Source: Nocardioides luteus
Lineage (GTDB): Bacteria > Actinomycetota > Actinomycetes > Propionibacteriales > Nocardioidaceae
Direction of reading: 5' to 3'
Length of the DNA: 64,000 bases
Assembly: GCF_015752315.1 (NCBI RefSeq)
Contig: NZ_JADOVJ010000001.1
Span: forward strand, 1,666,501-1,730,500
Positions within the stretch are counted from its first letter, which is position 1. Each line of letters opens with the position of its first letter. The translations under genes were made by a program, and so were the position numbers. Shown here in pieces: positions 8,998 through 16,764 of the stretch. A model generated the notes under the pieces. The model had not been told where the DNA came from and did no database searches. It saw nothing but the letters and a program-made list of their open reading frames with translations.

Positions 8998-9576
8998 ATG
9001 CGCCGGATTCTCTTGGCGTTGACACTCTGCGTCGGCCTGCTGATCGCCGGCAGCCCCCACGCCTCTGCGGTCCCTACCGACCTGGACTCGTGCCCGACGG
9101 ACAGGCCGACGTTGTACGACGTGACCATCGGCAACACGAACGTGGCGGACTTCGCCAGCGACGGCCATGTCTGGGCTCTCGACTCGTATCTCCAGCATGT
9201 CCAGGTGTGGAAGATCGGTCAGAAGCACTACTGCTTCCGCATCGAGTACGACGGCACCTGGACCAGCTTCGCGGGCGTCAGCCCGGGCGGCACCGGAACG
9301 ATCAGCGAGGGCCTCACCGGCACCTTCTACGGCCTGCGGATCCTCCGGCTGACCGGCGAGTTCAACCCGCAGTATCCGCTCAGCGGTCACGTCGCCGACT
9401 TCGACTGGCAGTGCCAGGCGGACGGCACCTGCACCGGGCTGCGGCCATCGCCCGCCATGTACTTCTCGCCCATCACCAACGCCAACATCACCTGGTCCGA
9501 GTTCCACGCCACCAGTGCCGCCAACGGCACCTGGCACGACACGACGTACGGCTACTCCGGCGACATCACGGACTGA
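8998..9576 (+). CDS. secreted protein of unknown function
   Basis: 192 residues. There is a clear Sec signal peptide: basic MRR, hydrophobic ILLALTLCVGLLIAG, cleavage after ASA near residue 24. The mature part is rich in Thr, Gly and aromatic residues with four cysteines, likely all beta (CFRIEYDGTWTSF, GTFYGLRILRLTGEF). GGAGG sits 7 bases before the ATG. I do not recognise a family. It stands alone, convergent with the caspase gene that ends 17 bp downstream, so it may share the region's accessory character. Confidence 0.72.
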   Translation: MRRILLALTLCVGLLIAGSPHASAVPTDLDSCPTDRPTLYDVTIGNTNVADFASDGHVWALDSYLQHVQVWKIGQKHYCFRIEYDGTWTSFAGVSPGGTGTISEGLTGTFYGLRILRLTGEFNPQYPLSGHVADFDWQCQADGTCTGLRPSPAMYFSPITNANITWSEFHATSAANGTWHDTTYGYSGDITD

Positions 9577-9592
9577 GTCTTCTCGGAAGTGG

Positions 9593-11530
9593 TCAGGCCG
9601 CGCCGGACCCTGCGCCGCTCCGTGTCGGCGACTGCTGGACCTGCCAGGCAGCGAAGGCGGCGAGCAGACCCCCGGCGATGCCGACCCACCCAGCCGGACC
9701 CACCTCGCCCTCCTCGCCGATCGCCTGCCAGGCGGCGATGACGACCCCGACGTAGTGGAGTGCGGTGAGGACACCGGCAGAGATCAGGACGGCGGTGGCG
9801 AACCGACGCCGGGAGGAAAGGAACAGCGTGCCGAAGGCCAGGCAACCGACCGTTGCGGCCGGCTCGAAGATGTATTCGGCGCTCGCGCCTTCCTCCACCT
9901 CGGTCCAGTACGAGCTGAAGCCGTCGTAGGGGATGAACAGCGCCACGGTGGCCACTCCGGCGCCCACCATGGCCGATACGAGCCAGACGGGCTCGACAGG
10001 GCCGAGGTCGCGGTCCCTCGGCGACACGCTCGAGCACGCCCGGCCTGCCACGACAGCCCCCACTCCGCCGCACACGACGAGAAGACCCAGGCCGACACCG
10101 ACGCCGCCGATGTCCTCGAGGGAGAACTTCACCAGCCCGAGGCCGGCGGCGCTCATGAGGACCCCGACCACGATGAACAGTCCGGCTGCGTCGGCCGAGG
10201 CCAGCTGCTGGCGGCGGAGCCGGCCCGCAGCGAGGAGGAGAGCGAGGGCGGCAAGCGCCACCTCGAACGGCGTGACCACCGCGAACGAGTTCCACGACGT
10301 CGGGGCCTCGGCCAGGAACGGCAACGGAATCGCAGCCAGGAGCGCCACGGCAGCGATCGACGCGGCGGCCGGCACCCACGCGGGGGGCCGGGGCTCGGTA
10401 GCTGCCACCGGCCGCGGGCTGTGCTCGGGCTCGCGGTCGGGCTCGCGATCGGGCTCGCGCGCGACAGCGGCTCCGGGCACCGGCGCAGGTGTGACTGGTG
10501 TGTCTGGCGCAGGCGGCGCGACTGCCGGCTGCCCCGGGGCGGCGGGTGGCGGTGGGGGCGAGGTCTCGACGGGCCGGCAAGCTCGTTCGGCCGATCCGCG
10601 CACGACGCGCTGCGTGTCGTGCTCGGCCATGTCCTCCAGCGCCATCCGGGCAGCGGCGGCGCGATCGGGGTCCTCGTCGTCCAGCAACGCGGCCAGCTCC
10701 TCCACCGCCCCGAGACGTACGTTGGTGAACGGACTCGAGATGGCACCACGCAGGTCGGCCAGCACGTCCGCCGGCTCGGGCGGGCGGTTGCTGCGGGCGA
10801 TGTAGAAGTCCCCCTGCACGTCGAAGACCCACTTGCCCGGAGTCTGCGACGGCGTGACGTTCCGTACCCGGTCGAAGGCGAAGTCGTACAGCTCGTCGAC
10901 CGACACGAAGCCGTCACGGTCCCGGTCCGCCTCGCCGGTGGCCAGACCCTCGACCAGAGCCGAGGTGAACACCGACGGTTTGCCCTGGCCGGCAAGCTGG
11001 TCGCCCTCGAACGAGTACTCCATCGCGCTCGACGCCGTCAGCACGATCCGCCCGCGACCGTCGAAACGCTCCATGATGTCCATGCGCTCGTCGCCGCGAT
11101 TCATCATCCCGCGCGCGAACGCGCCGCTGTAGCAGCAGTCCAGGAGCAGCACGATGCGCCGGGACCGACTCTTCGTCATCTGTCTGTTCACGTAGTCGGC
11201 GGGCAGGGACGTCGCGTCCAGGTGGTCGATCTCGGTGTCCGGCGTAGCGAAATAGAGCCTCCCGTCCTCATCCTTCACCCCGTGGCACGACAGGTGCAGC
11301 AGGAGGAGATCGTCGGGCCCGCGGTCGTCGAAGAAGCTCGAGACCTTGCGCCGGACCACGTGCTCCGGCTCGTTGAGCGACACCTCGACCTCGAAGCCCC
11401 CGATCTCGGCGTTCCGGAGCACGCCTGCCAGTTGCTCGGCGTCGGTGGCGGGCGCGCGAAGCCTGCTCAACCGCTGGTCGTGGTACGTGTCGTTCGCGAC
11501 CACCAGCGCGCTGCGCCGCCCCGTGGTCAT
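9593..11530 (-). CDS. caspase-family (metacaspase-like) peptidase with membrane C-terminus
   Basis: 645 residues. Residues 1-250 form a C14 caspase domain: RSALVVANDTY, catalytic His83 in HLSCHGVKD and catalytic Cys133 in LLLDCCYSGAF. Around 202-214 the loop DRDRDGFVSVDEL has the DxDxDG..E spacing of a calcium-binding EF-hand, embedded in the caspase fold as in many actinobacterial members. Then comes a helical segment, a proline-rich linker (about 320-385) and about six hydrophobic helices to the C terminus, predicting membrane anchoring. Its start overlaps the EACC1 stop (ATGA), so both are one translational unit. Caspases with an EACC1 partner are described as effectors of biological conflict systems; membrane attack or a suicide role is inference. 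Confidence 0.9.
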   Translation of the reverse strand: MTTGRRSALVVANDTYHDQRLSRLRAPATDAEQLAGVLRNAEIGGFEVEVSLNEPEHVVRRKVSSFFDDRGPDDLLLLHLSCHGVKDEDGRLYFATPDTEIDHLDATSLPADYVNRQMTKSRSRRIVLLLDCCYSGAFARGMMNRGDERMDIMERFDGRGRIVLTASSAMEYSFEGDQLAGQGKPSVFTSALVEGLATGEADRDRDGFVSVDELYDFAFDRVRNVTPSQTPGKWVFDVQGDFYIARSNRPPEPADVLADLRGAISSPFTNVRLGAVEELAALLDDEDPDRAAAARMALEDMAEHDTQRVVRGSAERACRPVETSPPPPPAAPGQPAVAPPAPDTPVTPAPVPGAAVAREPDREPDREPEHSPRPVAATEPRPPAWVPAAASIAAVALLAAIPLPFLAEAPTSWNSFAVVTPFEVALAALALLLAAGRLRRQQLASADAAGLFIVVGVLMSAAGLGLVKFSLEDIGGVGVGLGLLVVCGGVGAVVAGRACSSVSPRDRDLGPVEPVWLVSAMVGAGVATVALFIPYDGFSSYWTEVEEGASAEYIFEPAATVGCLAFGTLFLSSRRRFATAVLISAGVLTALHYVGVVIAAWQAIGEEGEVGPAGWVGIAGGLLAAFAAWQVQQSPTRSGAGSGAA

Positions 11531-11934
11531 GGCACCGGTGAGGAGGCAGGCGGGTCCGGCTCCCCTGAGGCGTGCAGGGCTGCGACGAACTCATCGATGA
11601 GTCGATCCTGCTGCTCCCGCGACGCCGAGTCGATCTTGAGTGTCTGGTCGCCGATGGTGAGCTCGACCGCGTGGGCCCCGCGAGCAGAGGACATCCACCC
11701 GCGTATCGCTCCCACGATGGCGGTCACGGCGACCAGGGGCTCCTGGAAGGCCACGATCAGAACGCCGATCGCCGCGATGTCGATGCCACGGGTGCCGGCA
11801 GGCGCCTCGCCCGCGCTCGCGCGCTCGACATCATCGACGCCGAGGTCCAGCAGCTCCCGGCGCAAGACCGAACTGAGCTCCTCGAGACGCTCCACATCAG
11901 GATCGTGGATCGTGATGGTCATCTGGCGACTCAT
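11527..11934 (-). CDS. EACC1-like effector-associated component
   Basis: 135 residues. The pattern is an N-terminal MTITIHDPDVERLEELSSVL strand-helix, a hydrophobic GVLIVAFQEPLVAVTAIVG segment around residues 56-76, then AVELTIGDQTLKIDSAS and a helix ending FVAALH. This matches the Effector-Associated Constant Component 1 family, small proteins encoded directly upstream of caspases and other effectors in actinobacterial conflict systems. The ATGA overlap with the caspase supports that pairing. An inner ATG at 11922 is an alternative start. No enzymatic residues are evident; a scaffold or trigger-sensing role is inferred. Confidence 0.75.
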   Translation of the reverse strand: MSRQMTITIHDPDVERLEELSSVLRRELLDLGVDDVERASAGEAPAGTRGIDIAAIGVLIVAFQEPLVAVTAIVGAIRGWMSSARGAHAVELTIGDQTLKIDSASREQQDRLIDEFVAALHASGEPDPPASSPVP

Positions 11935-12085
11935 CCTCGGCTCCTCGCTTCAATACTCCCCCTACCGCCAGTGTCCTCCCGGACCGAGGGCTCGTCAGCG
12001 GTTTTCAGCGACATGATCAGGCCTTTCAAGTCGGGCCAGCACCGCTCGTGACACCTTCCTGGTGCGGCCAACCGAGTCATCCCCG

Positions 12086-12664
12086 TCAACCGGGCGCACG
12101 TCCCCAGGTGATGACCGTGCGTACGGCTGGATCGAGGGCGTCGGCGAGGGTGATGTCCGGCCGGGCGCCGAGAGCGCCGTTGATGCTGGAGAAGGCCGTG
12201 CGCAGCCCTGCGTAGATGGTCAGCGCCACGATCTGTGGCTCGCTGAACCCCGCGTCACGCAGACGCTCGATGTCTCGCGGTGTGCTGCTGCCGGGGGAGC
12301 GGGCGACGGTGCGTGCCCAGGCGGCCAGCGCGTGTTCGCGTTCGCTGAAGGGTTCCTCGTCGCCCGTGAGTGCGGCGATCGCAGTCTTTGGGTCGGACCA
12401 GGCGCTCAGGCGTTTGCCCCACGCGACAGCGCAGTAGGAGTCACCGACAGCCACGGCCTGGGCGATCACGATCATGGCTTTGTCGCGCAGTGTCAGTCCT
12501 GCCGCGTCGGCCGTGGCGTCGAACAGTCGCTGGAGCTGCTCCTTCATCTCCGGCTGATGTGCCCACACGCGGGTGAGGTCCCAGACATAGCCGTCGTCGG
12601 CGAGGTCTTCGGCGTACAGCTCTTCCTGGCCGGCGCTCGGCGCAGGTTCCTCCAAGAAAGTCAC
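12086..12664 (-). CDS. carboxymuconolactone decarboxylase/AhpD-fold protein
   Basis: 192 residues, GTG start. The middle carries the AhpD-like helix pair: LRDKAMIVIAQAVAVGDSYCAVAWGKRL, in which the family's active CxxC/H site is reduced to one cysteine and no histidine. A second CMD-type helix bundle follows (FSEPQIVALTIYAGLRTAFSSI). Peroxidase activity of the AhpD kind needs the second cysteine and His, so classical activity is doubtful. It is convergent to nothing and monocistronic. The 150-bp gap to the EACC1 start holds no recognisable feature. Confidence 0.68.
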   Translation of the reverse strand: MTFLEEPAPSAGQEELYAEDLADDGYVWDLTRVWAHQPEMKEQLQRLFDATADAAGLTLRDKAMIVIAQAVAVGDSYCAVAWGKRLSAWSDPKTAIAALTGDEEPFSEREHALAAWARTVARSPGSSTPRDIERLRDAGFSEPQIVALTIYAGLRTAFSSINGALGARPDITLADALDPAVRTVITWGRAPG

Positions 12665-12897
12665 GAGCCCAGAACATCGGCGGCCGATTTACCCTGTGCC
12701 GAATTGGTGCCGTACGTCCCCGGTGTTGGGGATGGGAGTCAGGTCTCAGGCTCGCGGGCGATCCGCACGGTCGTGACGAGCCGTTGGCGTTGCGGCCACC
12801 GCGCCCGAACTCGGACTGGCCGAATCTGCCTGACGAATCTGCTAATCGAGTGGCATCTGACCGGTCGCGTGCATGACGATGACTATCCCGGTCCAGC
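12665..12897. other. intergenic stretch before the duplicated segment
   Basis: 233 bp with no credible reading frame and no hairpin. The last dozen bases (from about 12886) already match the sequence preceding the gene at 18349, marking the left edge of a duplicated block. Confidence 0.5.
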
Positions 12898-13326
12898 ATG
12901 GTCGAAGGAGGGAACGGCATTAGTCGGACCTCGTTCGTGAGTAAGCTTCGGGACCAGGTCATTCGACCGCTGATTCACAGCGCGCTGGTGGAGCAAGAGA
13001 TCCCCGAGGTCACTGTCGCGGTCGTGGTCGGCACGGAGTTCGAGAGCTCTCTCCGGGACCGGGGGAACCGCATTGGACGTATCCCGAGGATGGGCACGAG
13101 TACGTATGGGCTCACGTCATATCAGCCCACGAACGCGGGAGCTGGGTGGCGGTTGGGGCGCTTAGAGGATCTCCATGATCCAGCGGTGCTGGTTGATGCG
13201 CTCCGGCAGTTGGGCTCGGATCTCGAGGACTGGGTGTGTGAGACGACATTCGCGTGGGGCGAGGAGCGCCATGCCCGGGTTCCGGAGATTCGAGACCTGC
13301 CTGAATGGTTGATCGCCGGTGACTGA
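12898..13326 (+). pseudogene. decayed duplicate of the 135-residue unknown gene at 18349
   Basis: The ends are nearly identical to the protein at 18349-18756 (SFVSKLRDQVIRPLIHSAL at the start, EDWVCETTFAWGEERHARVP at the end). Two signs of decay are visible. The original ATG has become ATT (ATGAGT to ATTAGT at about 12919), leaving only an upstream ATG at 12898 that lacks a ribosome site. Also, about 80 bp in the middle are out of frame, entered by +2 bases and left by -2 bases; read in the shifted frame this part gives WTYPEDGHEYVWA as in the intact copy. A mostly open frame persists, so expression of a scrambled protein cannot be excluded. Confidence 0.78.
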
Positions 13327-13349
13327 GGGTGCAGGCGCCGGCGTTCACC

Positions 13350-13568
13350 TCAGACGTACGGCCGGATGGCGTCGATGATGCGCGACCAGTTCTCTGCGCC
13401 GTGGCTACGGGAGCGGGCCCAGGTGTAGTGGGCCTGGACGGCGCGGGGGAGGTCGGTGTCGATGCCGGCGGCCTCGCTGGCCTCGACGAGGTGGTCGGCG
13501 GTCGCGCCCATCATGGTGACGGTGATGAGGTGGCCGGGGTGGCGGCTGGCCTCGAGCTGGTCACCCAT
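13350..13568 (-). pseudogene. 3'-end remnant (copy 2) of the imine-reductase-like gene
   Basis: 72 codons nearly identical to the last 72 residues of the oxidoreductase at 18783-19667 (GATADHLVEASEAAGIDTDL, then ENWSRIIDAIRPYV). Homology stops abruptly near 13562, and the upstream 220 codons with the Rossmann domain are absent, so it cannot be functional. It follows the decayed 135-residue gene in exactly the arrangement found at 18349-19667, showing that one block of about 680 bp was duplicated. The 110 bp to the next gene have no feature. Confidence 0.85.
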
Positions 13569-13681
13569 GACTTACGCCGCGTGGCCGAGCTCCGCCTTGG
13601 CTTGCCCGCCGTCAGAGCTGGCGAACGGACATTCGTTCGTACGACTTCCGACCTCAGAGTTGGGATCTCGGAGAAACACGG

Positions 13682-14281
13682 ATGCTGGCAGCCGTTGATC
13701 GTCGGTACCGTGCGCCGGTGGAGACCGAACAGGCGCTGCGAGCGCGAAGTGTAGAAGAGCTCGTGGCTGCGTACGAGGCCGGCGAGCGTCCCCGATACGT
13801 CCACTTCTGGGGCCACACGCCAAAGGGGCCTGGTGTGGGCATGCACGTCTTAAGTCAGTGGTGGCCGAAAGTCTTCGCAGACGCTGATGGGCGGAGCTTT
13901 GCAAGCGCTGAGCATTACATGATGTGGCGCAAGGCCGTCCTCTTCGGTGATGACCGCACCGCTGCAAGGATCCTCGACGCTGCCAGCCCTGGGGCAGCGA
14001 AGGCACTCGGGCGCGAGGTCTCAGGCTTCGAGGATGAGGTGTGGCTCGAGCACCGCTGGCGGATCGTGGTCGAGGGGTCGACGCTCAAGTTCGGTAGCGA
14101 CCCGGCGCTGCGCGACTACCTTCTTGCAACTCGCGGCCGGGTGCTGGTCGAGGCGTCTCCGCGCGACCGGATCTGGGGTATCGGCCTGGGAAAGAGCTCC
14201 CCGTACGCCGAGGAGCCAGCACGCTGGAACGGTCTGAACCTGCTCGGGTTTGCCTTGATGGAGGCCAGGAACCGGTTGTGA
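13682..14281 (+). CDS. NADAR family protein (YbiA-like N-glycosidase)
   Basis: 199 residues. Family features are VHFWGHTP near the N terminus, LSQWWPKVFADADGRSFASAEHYMM with the conserved SAEHYMMWRKA helix, and the C-terminal SPRDRIWGIGLGKSSP followed by WNGLNLLGFALMEAR. NADAR proteins cleave N-glycosidic bonds of phosphoribosylated intermediates (YbiA/riboflavin side products) or reverse ADP-ribosylation. GGAGA upstream supports ATG 13682. GTG 13718 is an alternative, preceded by TACCGT at leaderless distance. It sits in an accessory stretch among unknown small genes, so a defence- or ADP-ribose-related role is possible but unproved. Confidence 0.9.
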   Translation: MLAAVDRRYRAPVETEQALRARSVEELVAAYEAGERPRYVHFWGHTPKGPGVGMHVLSQWWPKVFADADGRSFASAEHYMMWRKAVLFGDDRTAARILDAASPGAAKALGREVSGFEDEVWLEHRWRIVVEGSTLKFGSDPALRDYLLATRGRVLVEASPRDRIWGIGLGKSSPYAEEPARWNGLNLLGFALMEARNRL

Positions 14282-14408
14282 GGCCCTCGTCGATCGCTTC
14301 GGAACTTGGCACGGGGCGAGCAACGCCATGCCCGGCGCACGGAGCCTGATGGCCTGACGGATTGCCGTAAGGAATGGCAGCATAAGCACCCCGTCACCAG
14401 GAGGCCTC

Positions 14409-15269
14409 ATGCCCACCGCAGCCACATTCGTCTCGCCGACCGACGGCACTGTTCTCGCAACCCGGACATGGGGAGCGGAGCTGTCGGCGCCGCGTGGCGT
14501 TGTCCAGATCGCCCACGGGATCGCCGAGCACGGGCAGCGTTACGACCGGCTCGCTCGGGCTCTCGTCGGGGCTGGGTACGTCGTGCGGGCGGTCGATCAC
14601 CGCGGTCACGGCGGGTCCGTCGCGTCGGCCGACCAGCTCGGCCACTTCGAGTTCGAGGCGCTGGTGGCTGACGTCGCGGCCCTGGGTGCGCCGCTGCGCG
14701 AGGAGTTCTTCGGGATCCCGGTGTTCCTGGTCGCGCACTCGATGGGGTCCTTTGCGGCGCAGACGGTGATCGTGGACCGGTCCGACCTGTACGACGGTGT
14801 GGTGCTGTCGGGCTCGACCGCCCTCGACGTACTCGCTGGTGCGCTCTCGAGCGCCGAGGGTCCGGCCGGGCTGGAGGCGTTCAACGCCGGGTTCGAGCAC
14901 CGGACCGGGTACGAGTGGCTCTCGCGCGACGAGGCCGAGGTCGATGCGTACGTCGCAGACCCGTTGTCCGGCTTCGATCTGCCCGACACCGCCGTGCCTC
15001 AGCTGTTCGCCGGCGCCGAGCGTCTGGCGGACCCGGCAGCCATTAGTCGGATCCGCCCCGATCTGCCGATTCTCGTCGTCTCCGGCGACGCCGACCCGCT
15101 TGCCGGAGGTGGCGCCCTGGTCGAGCTGCTGGGGCAGCGTTATCGCGAGGCCGGACTGAAGGATGTGACGGTGACGCTCTACCCCGGGGCGCGCCACGAG
15201 ATCTTCAACGAGACCAACCGCGATGCGATCACCGCCGACGTGATCGACTGGCTCACGGCTCATTCCTGA
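14409..15269 (+). CDS. alpha/beta hydrolase, monoacylglycerol lipase-like
   Basis: 286 residues. An oxyanion-side HGIAEHGQRY and DHRGHGGS at residues 63-70 are typical of monoglyceride lipase-type serine hydrolases. The nucleophile is Ser111 in AHSMGS; the acid is Asp229 in SGDADPL and the base His263 in GARHEIFNE. No signal peptide, so cytoplasmic. The likely reaction is hydrolysis of a lipid or carboxyl ester. Monocistronic with a hairpin just after the stop. Confidence 0.9.
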   Translation: MPTAATFVSPTDGTVLATRTWGAELSAPRGVVQIAHGIAEHGQRYDRLARALVGAGYVVRAVDHRGHGGSVASADQLGHFEFEALVADVAALGAPLREEFFGIPVFLVAHSMGSFAAQTVIVDRSDLYDGVVLSGSTALDVLAGALSSAEGPAGLEAFNAGFEHRTGYEWLSRDEAEVDAYVADPLSGFDLPDTAVPQLFAGAERLADPAAISRIRPDLPILVVSGDADPLAGGGALVELLGQRYREAGLKDVTVTLYPGARHEIFNETNRDAITADVIDWLTAHS

Positions 15270-15313
15270 CTGTCGTGAGGGCGGCCTCCTTGCGGGGGGC
15301 CTCCCCGCGACAG
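15270..15313 (+). terminator. hairpin after the lipase-like gene
   Basis: CTGTCG (15270-15275) pairs with CGACAG (15308-15313), with further GAGG/CCTC-type pairing inside. It starts one base after the stop codon. No T run follows, as is usual for high-GC actinobacterial terminators. Confidence 0.5.
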
Positions 15314-15317
15314 CTCA

Positions 15318-15475
15318 CCCCCGGCCGTAAGGCCGGATGGCGTCGATAATCCGTGACCAGTTCTCCGCGCGCCGTAGCCGCGGGAGCGGGCCCAGGCGTA
15401 GCGGGCCCGGGCGCCGGCGGGGTCAGTGTCGATGCCGACGGCATCGCTGGCCTCGAGGAGGCAGTAGGAGCCATC
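15318..15475 (-). pseudogene. 3'-end remnant (copy 3) of the imine-reductase-like gene
   Basis: Reading the complement gives LEASDAVGIDTDPAGARARY and then, after a two-base insertion, ENWSRIIDAIRPYG in a shifted frame. Both match the end of the oxidoreductase at 18783-19667. It is more diverged than copy 2, so it is older or under no constraint. No start, no Rossmann domain. The rest of the gap to 15589 has nothing recognisable. Confidence 0.75.
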
Positions 15476-15588
15476 TTCGGGTGTACGAGATCGCCGGCGC
15501 GTCATCGCCGGGAGGATGGCCGGACTGGGTGCGCCAGCAGCCCGTTCAGCCGCGTCTGTCGGTTGTGGATCCGGTTACAGTCACCTCC

Positions 15589-15909
15589 GTGCCGGACGGA
15601 TCCAGCAATACGTGGAAGCTCATGGAGAAGACGGAGGTCGTTGGCCTTCTCACCGTGACAGGGAGCGACTTCCCGTGGCTGGAGGGCGCCTTCGTCCCAT
15701 CCGCTGGGTTCGACAAGTGGCGGGCGGTCTTCGCCGAAGAGAGCAGGCTCGTTGAACACGAGAACTTGGAGGAGACCGACGAGTACGACGCGTGGGAACT
15801 GCTCGTCGAGCAGATCACCGGGGCCCTGAACATGGTGGACCCACAAGGACAAGTGGTCGAAGAGTTCCTGCTCCACATCGACGGCGCTCATGCCAGTTGG
15901 CGTTGGTGA
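15589..15909 (+). CDS. unknown protein, acidic, 106 residues
   Basis: GTG start at 15589 with TACAGT at 15576-15581 seven bases upstream, consistent with a leaderless transcript. The protein begins VPDGSSNTWKLMEKTEVVG and contains GSDFPWLEGAFVPSAGFDKW, a layout seen in small immunity-like or DUF proteins of polymorphic-toxin islands, but I cannot name a family. No signal peptide or membrane helix. The next gene starts 5 bp downstream, so the two are probably co-transcribed. Confidence 0.6.
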   Translation: MPDGSSNTWKLMEKTEVVGLLTVTGSDFPWLEGAFVPSAGFDKWRAVFAEESRLVEHENLEETDEYDAWELLVEQITGALNMVDPQGQVVEEFLLHIDGAHASWRW

Positions 15910-15914
15910 GCCCG

Positions 15915-16529
15915 ATGGTGACAGACATCTACGGCGGTATCGAGATCCGTGATCCCTGGCCAGACGACGCGAATCAGGGTTGGATCAAGGCGATCGACCT
16001 GTTTCCTCTATTGGAAGACGGAGGACCCGCCGGCGCCTACCCGGCGTACGCGTTCCTGTTCGGCGTCCGAAACGAGTACGGGTTCAGCCCGATCGCCGAG
16101 GCGAGGGGATTACCTGCGGACGTCGCAGCATCGACACGGGAGTACCTCCAGCCGGAGTTGGACTATGGCCAGTTCGTCGTGTCGTGGCTGCTGTGGTCTG
16201 AGGTAAAGGACCTTGATCTCGATGGACCGTTCGGGCACATCGCCGGCCAGTTGGAGTGGAACGACGGGGCGTCGTTCTGGATCTCCAGGTTGATTCCAGC
16301 GGAGGTCGAAAGCGGAGTGCTCGCATTCGCGGGCGAACCGGCGTCGTCGCTGAATCTTGCCGAGGCGACGACATGGCAACACAACGGGGTCACGTACAGG
16401 TATCGACCGATGACTCTCGGGAGCTATTTCGGCGATGGGACACCGTGGGGGCATGTGTTCGCGGTCATGAGTGCTCTCGCCGGCAGGTTCGGCGATGAGG
16501 GCGTACGCCTAGTAGCGGGGTTTGACTGA
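15915..16529 (+). CDS. unknown protein, 204 residues
   Basis: Begins MVTDIYGGIEIRDPWPDD at ATG 15915, five bases after the previous stop. Acidic and aromatic-rich (AYPAYAFLFGVRNEYGFSPIAE, WLLWSEVKDLDLDGP), without signal peptide or membrane helix. The composition recalls cytoplasmic immunity proteins or phage-accessory proteins, but no family is recognised. Slightly lower GC than neighbouring housekeeping genes supports an accessory origin. Confidence 0.65.
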   Translation: MVTDIYGGIEIRDPWPDDANQGWIKAIDLFPLLEDGGPAGAYPAYAFLFGVRNEYGFSPIAEARGLPADVAASTREYLQPELDYGQFVVSWLLWSEVKDLDLDGPFGHIAGQLEWNDGASFWISRLIPAEVESGVLAFAGEPASSLNLAEATTWQHNGVTYRYRPMTLGSYFGDGTPWGHVFAVMSALAGRFGDEGVRLVAGFD

Positions 16530-16764
16530 CATGCGAACGAACAAGGGTGCCGCCTGCTGACCATGCAGCCGACTCACGCCGAAACTCCGATGCGGGCGGC
16601 GACATGGGTCGGCAAAGGGGCATGGCTCCTCGGCAGGTAGCGGCTGTTCGTCGAGCGGATAGCGGGCAGTTGAGCGGGAGCACCTGGCGGTGATAGACGG
16701 GTTCCTCGCGGGGAAGCTGAAACCTGATGGCACGACACATCCGCGATCGGCGAGGATCAGCGCC
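16530..16764. other. intergenic stretch before the HEAT-repeat gene
   Basis: 235 bp. The frame of the HEAT-repeat gene stays open upstream to about 16690, but without ribosome site or family-like sequence. No RNA gene or hairpin seen. Confidence 0.4.

Noticed and set aside
9515..12016. 833-codon open frame on the plus strand across the caspase and EACC1 genes
   Set aside because: Low-complexity translation antisense to a protein with intact catalytic motifs.
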